Source of the DNA: Massilia soli
GTDB taxonomy: Bacteria; Pseudomonadota; Gammaproteobacteria; Burkholderiales; Burkholderiaceae_D
DNA: 64,000 nucleotides
NCBI RefSeq assembly: GCF_016809835.1
Contig: NZ_JAFBIL020000002.1
Coordinates: 62,001-126,000, forward strand
Direction: 5' to 3'
Below are positions 53,211 to 61,743 of the stretch, one piece after another. The position numbers and the translations under genes were made by a program. The notes under the pieces are model-generated. The model made no database searches and was not told where the DNA came from. It was given only the letters and a program-made list of their open reading frames with translations. Numbering within the stretch: position 1 is the first letter of the stretch; every line of letters starts with the position of its first letter.

Positions 53211-54806
53211 CTATACTGCGATGGCCTGGCCATCGCGGCGATGATCGGAACCGGCGACGTATGCTGCACCTTCGCCAGGTTTGGTCGGCAGGCAAGCTGC
53301 GAGCTGGGCGCTGCCGAAGTCGAGGTTATCCGCCGCCAGAACCACCGGCGCGTGACCCATTGCTGTCAATGCCGCTACTACGTCGGGCGGCACGGTCGGC
53401 TCGACCGTAAGCGTAGCGGTGTCGTTAATGCGCCAGCGCGGCGCGTCCGAGCACGCCTGCGGGTTCAGGCCTTCCACGACATGACGCAAGATTATCTGGA
53501 CGTGACCCTGTGCCTGCATATTGCCGCCCATGACGCCGAAGGCCATAACCGGCTTGCCGTCCTTGGTGAGAAACGCCGGGATGATGCTGTGCGAGGGGCG
53601 TTTGCCACCGCCGACTTCGTTTGGATGACCCGGCGTCGTGACGAACCCAGAGCCACGGTTATGCAGCGAAATCCCAGTGCCCGGCAGTACGACACCCGAA
53701 CCGAAGCCACGATAGTTCGACTGGATATAGGAAACCATGCGGCCCTGCGCATCGGCTGCGCACAAGTAGACGGTACCCCCGATGGGCGGAGCGCCGGAAA
53801 CATGCTTGCTCGCGCGCGCCGGGTCGATGCTGCCTGCGCGGGCATCCAGATAAGCCGGGGCGAGCAGCTGGGCCGGGGTAAAGCGCATGTGCTCGATATC
53901 GCCGAGATGGGCGTGGGTATCTGCGAACGCGGCCCGCATCGCTTCGATTTCCAGGTGCATGCGTGCGGCCGACCCGACCGCCGTGCCCTTGTACGGCAGG
54001 CGTTCCAGGATGCCAAGGGCGAGCAGCGCCGCAAGCCCCTGACCATTCGGGGGAATTTCGTGGAGCTGGTAGCCGTGGAAATCGACGGCGATCGGATCGA
54101 CCCAGGCGCTGCGATGCGCGCCCAGATCGTCGTTTGTCATCGCACCGCCGTGTACCTGCGCGAAGTCTACGAGCGCAGCGGCAAGGCGACCGGTATAGAA
54201 CGATGCGCCTTCGGTCCTGGCGATTTCCTCGAGCGTATCGGCCTGATCGGAGAAACGCCAGATCTCGCCTGCTTCGGGGGCCCGGCCTTCTAGCGTGAAC
54301 GCGTCGAAACCTGGATGCGTGCGCAGGTCGGCGACGCCTTGTTTCCATTGACGCGCGATCACGGGACTGACCGGAAAACCATCGCGGGCATGGCGAATCG
54401 CATCGACGAACAGGTCAGCGAAGGGCAGGGCGCCGAAACGGCGCGACAGGTCGATCCAGCCGGCCACCTGGCCCGGCACCGTGACGCTTTCCCATCCGCG
54501 CTCTGGCATGATTCTCAGGTCCTTGAAACGGTCGGAATCCCAAGCAGCTGGCGCGCGTCCAGACGCGTTCAAGCCATGCAGCTTCCCGTCTTCCCATACC
54601 AACGCAAAGGCATCGCCGCCTATGCCGCTCATGGTTGGCTCAACGACGGTCAACGTAATTGCCGCGGCTAGCGCGGCGTCGATCGCGTTGCCGCCTCGAG
54701 CGAAGGCAGCAGCGCCGGCTTGCGCTGCCAGGGGCTGCGAAGTAGCGATCACATTGCGCCCCATGACAGGCTGACGACCTGATGGGTAAGGTAAGTTCCA
54801 GTTCAT
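53211..54806 (-). CDS. gamma-glutamyltransferase family protein
   Basis: The ATG at 54806 (MNWNLPYPSGRQPVMGRNVI) follows CGGAGATATGCA; a frame from 54848 is rejected. The 531-residue Ntn hydrolase has AARGGNAIDAALAAAITLTVVEPTMSG-like opening, HEIPPNGQGLAALLALGIL, and the processing-site threonine in GGTVYLCAADAQGRM. It ends GSDHRRDGQAIAV. No signal peptide is apparent, which is typical for the cytoplasmic YwrD-like branch. It may act on glutathione or gamma-glutamyl compounds. Confidence 0.88.
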   Translation of the reverse strand: MNWNLPYPSGRQPVMGRNVIATSQPLAAQAGAAAFARGGNAIDAALAAAITLTVVEPTMSGIGGDAFALVWEDGKLHGLNASGRAPAAWDSDRFKDLRIMPERGWESVTVPGQVAGWIDLSRRFGALPFADLFVDAIRHARDGFPVSPVIARQWKQGVADLRTHPGFDAFTLEGRAPEAGEIWRFSDQADTLEEIARTEGASFYTGRLAAALVDFAQVHGGAMTNDDLGAHRSAWVDPIAVDFHGYQLHEIPPNGQGLAALLALGILERLPYKGTAVGSAARMHLEIEAMRAAFADTHAHLGDIEHMRFTPAQLLAPAYLDARAGSIDPARASKHVSGAPPIGGTVYLCAADAQGRMVSYIQSNYRGFGSGVVLPGTGISLHNRGSGFVTTPGHPNEVGGGKRPSHSIIPAFLTKDGKPVMAFGVMGGNMQAQGHVQIILRHVVEGLNPQACSDAPRWRINDTATLTVEPTVPPDVVAALTAMGHAPVVLAADNLDFGSAQLAACLPTKPGEGAAYVAGSDHRRDGQAIAV

Positions 54807-55314
54807 TGCATATCTCCGTGTAATCGACGCTCCAAGGGGCGCCAGCAAGTTTCTTCGAACATGAGCGTGAATCAGCCTGTGCCGGGAAGTGCTAGCTTGC
54901 TGAATATGAAGAACAAATTATAGAAGCTAGGATAGAACATTGTCCCGGCTAAAGAGCGAGGGGCGCCGAAGCTCATCCTCTGACCCGCAGGATTCCATCG
55001 ACACTTTTTGGGCGTGAGGATCTTGTCGTATATGCGATGATCCGCAAGGAAGATTTTAAGAAAGTGACTCCTGGAAAAAAAATAATGTAGCGATCGATTA
55101 ACGGATCGATCGCCGCCAGAGGTTTTCTCACGTGGCTGTCTTTTTGCGTGCGATGCGCCGATCAGCCGCTTGGAAAGGAATTGGGCATTTGAGACTCAAG
55201 AAGGTCGCGCTAACCTGCTTCTTAGGAACCGAAAGTGCTCCTTCCACGAATGTAAGGGGGAAAATGGGTCAGGAGGTCGCTTGGCACTGCTCATTTCTGA
55301 TAACGTTAATAAAA
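54807..55314. other. gene-free stretch with a perfect palindrome
   Basis: No gene is supported. GCGATCGAT-TAACGG-ATCGATCGC at 55,090-55,113 is a perfect inverted repeat with 9-base arms. It has no T run, so it is not an obvious terminator; it could be a protein site. A frame from 55,132 has poor coding character and runs antisense into the cupin gene. Confidence 0.5.
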
Positions 55315-55995
55315 TCAGAGGACAATCGGCAGGTCGATAAAGCGCAGATGACCTTGCTTTATCCAGACCCGGGCACCTTGGCTCCCGGCTAATGCAGCAA
55401 GTCGGCCACCGCGTGGTAACCGCATCCAAGACATGGCGTGCAGATGGTCGCCGGCGTCGCAGAAGTCGCCTGCCAATACGAGCAGCTCTGCGCCATCTGG
55501 GTAAGTAAGCTGCACTTGCGCGCCTGGTTCCCAGTGTTCTAGCTGGACGGTTTCGCGTTCATCTTCGAACAGCGGCGTGACCGCTACGCCAGGGCGCAAC
55601 AGATCGCCAATCTTCCCCATCTTGTTCATGTCGACGATGACATGCGTACGGTCCTTGGGTGCGAACTGCCAAAGTTTGACGAAGATGATGCAGCCTTCTG
55701 TCGAACCCGGAGTGTGCCGGCTTGTAGGGGGATTGCGAATATAGGAGCCCGGTGAGTACTCGCCGTGTTCGTCCTGGAACACGCCATCAAGCACGATAAA
55801 CTCCTCGCCGCCACCATGAGTGTGCGCAGTAAATCGACTTCCCGGTGCATAGCGAACGATAGTAGTAGCACGGGCGACTTCATCTCCGATTCGGTCCAGC
55901 ATCCGGCGCTGCACGCCGGCTACGGGAGAGTCCGCCCAAGCCATGGCGGCACCATGCAAGACGACGCGCAGGCTGAAATCGGCGTTAATATCCAT
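55315..55995 (-). CDS. ChrR-like cupin protein
   Basis: 226 residues with two cupin halves. The first has YAPGSRFTAHTHGGGEEFIVLDGVFQDEHGEY, with the His-His-Glu metal ligands typical of the ChrR cupin domain. The second half (EPGAQVQLTYPDGAELLVLAGDF) lacks the histidines. No sigma-binding zinc domain is fused, so it is not a full ChrR anti-sigma factor. The substrate or signal is unknown. Confidence 0.82.
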   Translation of the reverse strand: MDINADFSLRVVLHGAAMAWADSPVAGVQRRMLDRIGDEVARATTIVRYAPGSRFTAHTHGGGEEFIVLDGVFQDEHGEYSPGSYIRNPPTSRHTPGSTEGCIIFVKLWQFAPKDRTHVIVDMNKMGKIGDLLRPGVAVTPLFEDERETVQLEHWEPGAQVQLTYPDGAELLVLAGDFCDAGDHLHAMSWMRLPRGGRLAALAGSQGARVWIKQGHLRFIDLPIVL

Positions 55996-56048
55996 GGGTT
56001 GATTCGGTCATTGTCCTGTGCTGTGCGAATCGGTTAGGAACCAGTTGA

Positions 56049-56678
56049 TTAAACGCTCGTACCACCACCCATGCTGGGGCGCTGGGCCATGCGGGAGCGC
56101 CAGGCGAGCAGCGTGTTGCAGTTGGCCGGAATAGTGATCTTAGCAAAGTCGGCGAACGACAGGCCGACGAAGAGCGTAATGTCGGCAACCGAAAAATTTT
56201 CACCGGCGGCAAACGGTTGATTAGCCAGCACACTATTAAAGTAGTGCATGCCCGACAGCGCTCGCTCATGCTGTTTCATGCCCCATTCCTTGTTCTGGTA
56301 GAGCTCCAGCGCACCCAGCCCCGGGGTGGCATGATGGAAATATGCGCCCACTGCATCCATAACTCCTTGTTCCGCGCGACGCTGCATCATGTGGATTACA
56401 GCTCGTTCCTTGGCAGTAGTTCCGGTCAATGAGATCCCCTCAAATGCATGGTCTATATATTCGGTGATGGCCGAGCATTCGCTAATGAAGGTGCCATCGT
56501 CGAGCTCGAGCACCGGCACGGACGCGCTCGGGTTCTTGCTTACGAAAGCGGGGAGGCGATGTTCACCTTTCATGACATCCACATGCACGAACTGTACCTT
56601 GTCAGTCAGCCCCTTTTCAGATAAAGCGATTCGAACTCGGGCCGGATTAGGGAAACCTTCGTAGTCGTAGATCTTCAT
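56049..56678 (-). CDS. glutathione S-transferase
   Basis: The ATG at 56678 gives MKIYDYEGFPNPARVRIALS, the thioredoxin-like N-domain start. The 209-residue protein has SASVPVLELDDGTFISECSAI for glutathione binding (VP cis-proline, ES/CS pair) and an all-helical C-domain with FSVADITLFVGLSFADF. It is 53 bases from the cupin gene on the same strand, so both may respond to oxidative or electrophile stress. Confidence 0.88.
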   Translation of the reverse strand: MKIYDYEGFPNPARVRIALSEKGLTDKVQFVHVDVMKGEHRLPAFVSKNPSASVPVLELDDGTFISECSAITEYIDHAFEGISLTGTTAKERAVIHMMQRRAEQGVMDAVGAYFHHATPGLGALELYQNKEWGMKQHERALSGMHYFNSVLANQPFAAGENFSVADITLFVGLSFADFAKITIPANCNTLLAWRSRMAQRPSMGGGTSV

Positions 56679-56699
56679 GATGAGTGCTTTCGTGTTGAG

Positions 56700-57310
56700 A
56701 TAAGTTAAAAAAGCCAAAGCTCTAAGGCAGGACGCGGAGCACGCGCCGCAGATAAAAAATCCGGGTGACCAGCTATTTCAATGCATCCAGCATATCTCAA
56801 AATTACCATCTTGCTTTCTAGCGCGCGTTTTTTTAGGTGGCCCGGTTCATTGTGACTGCTGTCGCAGGTTTTGCCCGTCGAAGCCGAGCAGATGATCCGT
56901 CATTACCGCCTCCAACGTCTCTGGCAGGTACACTCGCGGTTGCGCTGCACCCGGATGCCCACAAGCGCCGTCGCCGGTTAATAGCGGCGGCCCGTTTGAC
57001 CAGCGGGATGTTTGGCAGAGTAGCTTACCCAAATCGGCCGATGGCAGCTAAGGGCGCGAGCGACGGGCCATACCATGGCAGTCGCCCGCGTCTTTCGATC
57101 AGAACGAACCGTTCAGACCTGGTGTGTGAATCGCCACAAGTTTGCTGGACGCTTGCAAGCCCCATGGAAATACTGCTTCCCATGTTCAACTGCTTTGCTA
57201 TTCCTGTAGTCTCAACGACGCCCGCATATGAATGCTCAGGTGGGGAGGAAGTGGAAACTTTATTCGATTGATGACGATTCTATTCAGCCAGTGAAGTTTT
57301 TATTCATTAT
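56700..57310. other. gene-free stretch
   Basis: Frames on both strands lack ribosome-binding sites and resemble nothing I recognise. It may be residual mobile DNA, judging by the broken imuA beside it, but there is no positive evidence. Confidence 0.45.
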
Positions 57311-57712
57311 CTACATTTGCTGTTCTGGGCTGCGCACATGCGATCCGAGAGTCTACGGCGATTGCACCTGGCTGCGCAGGCCGGCCATACCTTGTTCTGC
57401 ATGCTGCGCCCGCTGGGGGCGGCGCAGGACGCGTCGCCCGCCCCCCTGCGGCTGTCTTTGCGGCCGGCGGCGGGCGGAATCGAGATTGGTTTTGTAAAGC
57501 GGCGTGGGCCGCAGCGCGATGCGCCGCTGTATCTACCGCTGCCGACCGTAGGCGGCTTGCGCGAAGGGCGCCAGAATGTCGCACATACCGAGCCGGGGCG
57601 CTCACGCATGGCGACAGCGACTTCAGGTGTGCTGGGCCACGCGGTGCCATCGGGCGCATCGCTGGCGTCGACGGATGCCAAGGGCCGCAACCCGTCGCTG
57701 TCTGAGCACTAG
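57311..57712 (+). pseudogene. imuA: 3' fragment of imuA (error-prone repair accessory protein)
   Basis: The frame matches only the C-terminal end of ImuA: LFWAAHMRSESLRRLHLAAQ, LFCMLRPLGAAQDASPAPLR, LSLRPAAGGIEIGFVKRRGP. The RecA-like N-terminal domain is missing and the upstream DNA is unrelated. In intact operons imuA is followed directly by imuB; here a different gene follows, and an imuB 3' fragment lies 22 kb to the left on the same strand. Confidence 0.78.
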
Positions 57713-57717
57713 GGCGA

Positions 57718-58053
57718 ATGATGCGGGTGATCCTGGCAAAGCTGTATGAAGACGGCGGGCGGCCGTTGGCGCGCCATCGCGCCGTGTCTCTCGCGCCGAG
57801 CCACGAGGGTATCCTGTCGTTGCATGAGGCCCATGATCGGGAGTTGCGGCGCACAGTACGCAAAGCGCGCGTGAGCAATCTGGCGGGGACGGAGACACTT
57901 TTGGAACTGTATGACGCCGTGGTGCTGTTCATCGATGACGGGGTGATGACGATCGCCGGCATGGAAATCGATCCGGGGACTCGCAAGGCAACGGCGCAGT
58001 CCTGGTACGTCGAGATTGTGGATGTGCGCAAGCGGGAGGTCCAGCGCCCCTGA
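57718..58053 (+). CDS. conserved hypothetical protein
   Basis: A 111-residue protein (LAKLYEDGGRPLARHRAVSL, RELRRTVRKARVSNLAGTET, LYDAVVLFIDDGVMTIAGME, SWYVEIVDV) with good coding character. It looks like a small conserved Burkholderiales protein, but I cannot assign a function. It starts 5 bases after the imuA fragment ends; the ribosome-binding site (AGGGCGA) is modest. Confidence 0.6.
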   Translation: MMRVILAKLYEDGGRPLARHRAVSLAPSHEGILSLHEAHDRELRRTVRKARVSNLAGTETLLELYDAVVLFIDDGVMTIAGMEIDPGTRKATAQSWYVEIVDVRKREVQRP

Positions 58054-58190
58054 CCTCGACTTCCCTGAATGCAGAACATCCCCTATAGTCGGCGTCGACT
58101 CTGCGAACTCGATTGTTACAAAGGCAGCGGGCGTGGAAGGTTTGTGCTGTTTCATACAGCGGCTTTCGAGCCCCAACCCGCCGCGCTGTG

Positions 58191-58272
58191 TGCAAGCATT
58201 TATTTAAAAGATGCTTGCAAGCGGCAGGTTAAGCCTTTAGGATGCAAGCATTAACTCAAAAGGTGCTTGCAT
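58191..58272. promoter_or_regulatory. tandem palindromes over the start of the P63C gene
   Basis: Two inverted repeats share the half-site TGCAAGCA. The first has TGCAAGCAT at 58,191-58,199 and ATGCTTGCA at 58,211-58,219. The second has ATGCAAGCA at 58,242-58,250 and TGCTTGCAT at 58,264-58,272. Their centres are 52 bases apart, about five helix turns. The last arm includes the A and T of the start codon at 58,271. This suggests autoregulation or a protein-RNA control site. Confidence 0.65.
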
Positions 58273-59308
58273 GAGCGACGAAAACAAGGATATGAGCAAG
58301 GCAATCGGTGGCAGAGCGAGAAAGGCCGCGCTCGCACCTGAGGAGAGGATTGAGATCGCGAAGAAGGCTGCGGCGGCGAGGTGGAATGCCGAGGTCACTC
58401 TACCCACGGCCACACATGAGGGCGATTTAAAGATCGGGGAGGCATCCATTCCATGCGCTGTGCTGGATGACGGTCGTCGCCTTTTGACACAGAGTGGTTT
58501 TATGGTAGCTCTTGGTCGCGCGCGGCAAGCCAAGGGTAGGCAGCACTATGATGGCGACGTCAACATGCCTGCATTCCTGACCGCAAAGAACCTAAAACCC
58601 TTTATTCCCATCGACTTGGCCGTGACGTCGAGTCAGGTGGAGTTCAAAACTGCACGAGGGACAAAGGCATTTGGTTATGCCGCTGAACTATTGCCTAAGG
58701 TTTGCGAGGTTTTTCTAAAAGCCGAATCCGCAGGCGCCCTGTTGTCGAGCCAAAAGCATATTGCAGTGCAAGCGCGAGTTCTGCTCATCGGTCTTGCAAG
58801 CACTGGTATCGTCGCACTCGTGGATGAGGCGACTGGATATCAAGCAATACGGCCTCAAGATGCGTTACAGGCGTACTTGGAAAAGGTGATCAGCAAAGAG
58901 CTTGCAGCATGGGTAAAGAAATTCCCGGACGAATTCTACGAGAATATTTATAAACTGCGGGGGTGGACCTGGCCCGGAATGGGTAAGAACCGCTATAGCG
59001 TGGTCGGCACCTATACCCGCGATTTGGTCTTCGAACGGCTCGCTCCAGGTCTGCTGCCTGAACTTGAAAGCAAGAGTCCAAAAAATGAAAAGGGCAATCG
59101 TTCTCACAAGCTACATCAGTGGCTGAGTGATGAAATCGGCAATCCTATGCTTGCCCAGCACATGCATTCACTCGTGATGTTCCAGCGTCTTGCCATAGCT
59201 AACGGCTACGGCTGGAATCGCTTCGTAAAAATGGTGGACCAGGTTCTTCCGAAGAAGGGAAGCACCCTGGAGCTTCCGTTGGACGAACCAGATCAGCCAA
59301 AAAATTGA
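58271..59308 (+). CDS. P63C-domain protein
   Basis: 345 residues. The N-terminus is a basic, Ala-rich stretch (AIGGRARKAALAPEERIEIA, KKAAAARW). The middle has TQSGFMVALGRARQAKGRQH and a KilA/phage-antirepressor-like part. The C-terminal P63C domain includes FPDEFYENIYKLRGWTWPGM and LPELESKSPKNEKGNRSHKLHQWLSDEIG. P63C proteins occur on phages and islands; their role is unknown but probably DNA-related. It is the last gene before the tRNA fragment. Palindromes at its start suggest self-control. Confidence 0.82.
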   Translation: MSDENKDMSKAIGGRARKAALAPEERIEIAKKAAAARWNAEVTLPTATHEGDLKIGEASIPCAVLDDGRRLLTQSGFMVALGRARQAKGRQHYDGDVNMPAFLTAKNLKPFIPIDLAVTSSQVEFKTARGTKAFGYAAELLPKVCEVFLKAESAGALLSSQKHIAVQARVLLIGLASTGIVALVDEATGYQAIRPQDALQAYLEKVISKELAAWVKKFPDEFYENIYKLRGWTWPGMGKNRYSVVGTYTRDLVFERLAPGLLPELESKSPKNEKGNRSHKLHQWLSDEIGNPMLAQHMHSLVMFQRLAIANGYGWNRFVKMVDQVLPKKGSTLELPLDEPDQPKN

Positions 59309-59534
59309 CGGGAGCGATGCCGCTACGGCCGTGCTGCGTCCGCTACCGACCGACTTAAAGAGGACGTTATGCTTTGTCTGCACACGGTCGAGTACCATCA
59401 AGGCAGCTTGGGTATTATGGGATTATTCGTGGGATTTTTGGGGGGATTCACGGGGCCTCGAGGGGAGGGCGTCATAGGGAGGCGGCCCCCTCCGTACCCC
59501 CTCAGATCCCCCATTACGTAGGTTCATAGCCTAT

Positions 59535-59563
59535 CCGGGGTTCGAATCCCCGTCTCTCCGCCA
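59535..59563 (+). other. 3' end of a tRNA-Ser-like gene (putative attachment site)
   Basis: The bases are CCGGGGTTCGAATCCCCG (a complete T arm with GTTCGAATC) followed by TCTCTCCGCCA, an acceptor strand with encoded CCA. TCTCTCC pairs with GGAGAGA, the usual start of tRNA-Ser in this group. The sequence just upstream does not form a variable arm or the rest of a tRNA, so this is only the 3' end. The region 59,309-59,534 has no supported gene. Confidence 0.75.
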
Positions 59564-59611
59564 GAACAAACAAAAATGGCCACCCCTGCGGGTGGCCATT
59601 TTTGTTTGTTC
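59564..59611 (+). terminator. strong terminator after the tRNA 3' end
   Basis: A perfect hairpin with 22-base arms (59,564-59,585 and 59,590-59,611) and loop CTGC. The stem core is TGGCCACCC/GGGTGGCCA, flanked by A and T runs. It directly follows the CCA, as for a native tRNA terminator, so the DNA to the right is probably the original chromosome. Confidence 0.88.
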
Positions 59612-59742
59612 GGACGGAGCGACGGGTATTCGAAGGGCTGGGCCTACCGGCCCAGCCCTCTCCGAATCGCCCATCTGCCGCCGCGCAAGCGGCGGCGCGC
59701 CGGAGGCGCAGCGCGCAGCGCAATTTCCCATTGGCAAGGAGG

Positions 59743-59816
59743 AGCGGGTGGGGTCAGAGCGGGTGGGGTCAGGCGGGTGGGGTCAGCAGGCGGGTGGGGT
59801 CAGCGGGTGGGGTCAG
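59743..59816 (+). repeat. short tandem repeat, GCGGGTGGGGTCA
   Basis: Five near-identical 13-base units with 1-4 base spacers, at about 59,743, 59,759, 59,773, 59,790 and 59,804. The unit ends in GGGGTCAG, which runs into GTGCCGAC, the complement of the dispersed repeat just downstream. Confidence 0.8.
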
Positions 59817-59892
59817 TGCCGACAAACGTACACGGGCTCTACAGTTGCCGGCTCAGCACAGTGGCGTCAGTGCCAACAAATCTCCGGTTTCC

Positions 59893-60050
59893 GAATGTCG
59901 GCACTGACCCTGTACCTCCTTAACCTCCTTAACGCCGCAGCCTAAAAATATGGTGTCGGAATGTCGGCATTGCCCCTGTACGTCGCTGACCCTGTGCCTC
60001 GGTGTCGGAATGTCGGCACTGACCCTGTACCGCTGACCCTGTACCGTTTT
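59893..60050 (+). repeat. dispersed repeat units AATGTCGGCACTGACCCTGTAC
   Basis: Copies of GAATGTCGGCA(C/T)TG(A/C)CCCTGTAC start near 59,894, 59,953 and 60,009, with extra partial TGACCCTGTAC units. An inverse copy (GGGGTCAGTGCCGACA) is at 59,807-59,822. I recall similar intergenic repeats in Massilia-type genomes, but cannot verify this. Confidence 0.7.
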
Positions 60051-60116
60051 TGACGAGAGCGCCGGCTTGAATCGCTGATGGTAGCGCCCAGCTGTACATG
60101 GCCGCTGCGCTTGCCG

Positions 60117-60665
60117 CTACTCCGCCGCCTGCGGCGCGCTCAGGCTCTTGCTGTAGTAGCCCGAAGGATCGAAGCAGCAGACCCGCTTTTTTCCTGAGGC
60201 AAGCATGTCACACGCACTGTCCACCCGCCGTTGCCGCGTCTCTGCCTGTTTGGCCGTCTCGATCCAGTGGATCCAGTCGAGACGCGCGATTGTCGTCGTG
60301 TCGTCCCAGACCGCCTTGGCGGCAGGCGCTGCGGCAAGCGCCGTCTTCAGGTCGGCCGGAAGATCCGGTTCTGGTTCCCGGTCCACCGGAGCGATCTGAA
60401 CTGTCACCGTGTTTCCGGCGCTCGCTCCGGCAGCCTCGCCCAGATCCTTGCTCACCTTAAGCCAGTGACTCAACTGGCCGTCCGGTTCGAGCGTGGCGAC
60501 GAAAGGTGCGCCGTTCAGTGTGCCTTCGACCGAGGTGCGTCCGCGCCGCGGCAACTTGTCGCTCACGCTCTTCGGCAGAACGAGATAGCGCCACCCTTCG
60601 TCCATGCCGGGCTTCGACGGTCGATGCAGCTTCGTCTCGAATACCAATGCATCCGATTTTCCCAT
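60117..60665 (-). CDS. DUF1905 / YdeI-OmpD-associated family protein
   Basis: 182 residues. The N-terminal half is DUF1905 (FETKLHRPSK, WRYLVLPKSVSDKLPRRGRT, VEGTLNGAPFVATLEPDG). The C-terminal half has the YdeI/OmdA pattern (DLPADLKTALAAAPAAKAVW, LDWIHWIETAKQAETRQRRV). Function unknown; proteins of this type are linked to peptide or envelope stress. It is encoded alone. Confidence 0.82.
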   Translation of the reverse strand: MGKSDALVFETKLHRPSKPGMDEGWRYLVLPKSVSDKLPRRGRTSVEGTLNGAPFVATLEPDGQLSHWLKVSKDLGEAAGASAGNTVTVQIAPVDREPEPDLPADLKTALAAAPAAKAVWDDTTTIARLDWIHWIETAKQAETRQRRVDSACDMLASGKKRVCCFDPSGYYSKSLSAPQAAE

Positions 60666-60825
60666 TTCTCAAATCCCTTTGGAAATAGACTCGATTGTTC
60701 ATTTGATCATGCTGATTCTACGGATTTGGACCGTGCCATGCAATGCATCGACGGCGCCGCGCTGCGTGATCCGTACCTCGCCCAGCTATAATCCTGCCTT
60801 CACGAAGAGAGGGTGATGAAGGGTG

Positions 60826-61743
60826 ATGTCAACAGAGAAGAAGTCGAAACCGCGTGCCTTGCCCGCTCTCGAGTCATCAAGGCCGGCGACGCCTGAGGAC
60901 GCGATTGCAAGGAAGCACGAGCGGGAGCTGCGCGACGCGCACGTCCGCGGTGTCGCTTCAATACAGGAGATGCGGGAGGCGATCAAACGCGCGGCGCGCG
61001 ACCTGCCTGTCATCGCCGAAGTGCCGCGCCTTGGCCAGATCGATACCCAGGCGTTCCGCGCACGCGCAGCCGAAGGCCTGCCGTTCGTCACCAGCGGCAT
61101 CGTCAAGCGATGGCCGCTGTTTAGCCTGACGCCAGAGACCTTGCGCGAGCGGTTCAGCCACTTGCCCGTCCGCGCAAGGGTCGGCGACTACATCAACACC
61201 GCCTTCGCGGCCGACCGCGCCATGCAGGACATGTCGATGCTGGAATATCTTGAGCTGGTCGCCGAAGGCAAGCATGAGCTGCCGCCCTATCTCGGCAATC
61301 TGGAACTGCGCGAATTGAACAAGCTGTGTCACTGGCCAACGTATTTCGACAAGATGGGGCCGCCGCGTTTCTGGCTCGGACCCGCGGGCACCGTCACGCC
61401 GCTGCATTGCGACTACGACGACAATATTTTCGCGCAAGTGTGGGGCACCAAGCGCATCTTCCTGTCGCCGCCGCACCATGACGCATTCCTGTATCCGCGC
61501 GAGGCCAACGCCATTCTGTTCGGCTCGCCGTTCGACCCGGAGGCGCCGGATTTCGACAAGTTTCCCCTCGCGCGCGAGGCGACCATGATCGAGTGCATCA
61601 TGAATCCGGGCGAGATGCTGTACGTGCCTGCCGGCTGGTATCACCAGGTCCGGTCGCTGACCTTCTCGCTGTCGTCCAACCGATGGGCGAGGGCGGTGCC
61701 GTTCTCGTTGAAGGGCGATTCGTCGGTGCTGGCCAAACCTTAG
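60826..61743 (+). CDS. JmjC-type cupin-like oxygenase
   Basis: 305 residues from ATG 60826 (a GTG three bases before is possible). The central domain is a JmjC/cupin_8 fold: PFVTSGIVKRWPLFSLTPE, then the iron motif in TPLHCDYDDNIFAQVWG (HxD), FLSPPHHDAFLYP, and the second histidine in MLYVPAGWYHQVRSL. Such enzymes are Fe(II)/2-oxoglutarate hydroxylases; the target protein is unknown. Its stop overlaps by 4 bases the end of the convergent SDR gene. Confidence 0.85.
   Translation: MSTEKKSKPRALPALESSRPATPEDAIARKHERELRDAHVRGVASIQEMREAIKRAARDLPVIAEVPRLGQIDTQAFRARAAEGLPFVTSGIVKRWPLFSLTPETLRERFSHLPVRARVGDYINTAFAADRAMQDMSMLEYLELVAEGKHELPPYLGNLELRELNKLCHWPTYFDKMGPPRFWLGPAGTVTPLHCDYDDNIFAQVWGTKRIFLSPPHHDAFLYPREANAILFGSPFDPEAPDFDKFPLAREATMIECIMNPGEMLYVPAGWYHQVRSLTFSLSSNRWARAVPFSLKGDSSVLAKP

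Noticed and set aside
53241-54293. 350-residue plus-strand frame opposite the gamma-glutamyltransferase
   Set aside because: Shadow of a clear enzyme gene; composition is typical of antisense GC-rich frames.
55132-55392. 86-residue plus-strand frame
   Set aside because: Poor coding character, and its end is antisense to the cupin gene.
56837-57271. 144-residue plus-strand frame between the glutathione transferase and imuA fragment
   Set aside because: No ribosome-binding site and no family resemblance; kept as part of a gene-free stretch.
59743-60050. CRISPR array
   Set aside because: Units are too short, spacers are 1-4 bases or irregular, and no cas genes are present. No other CRISPR-like array was seen.
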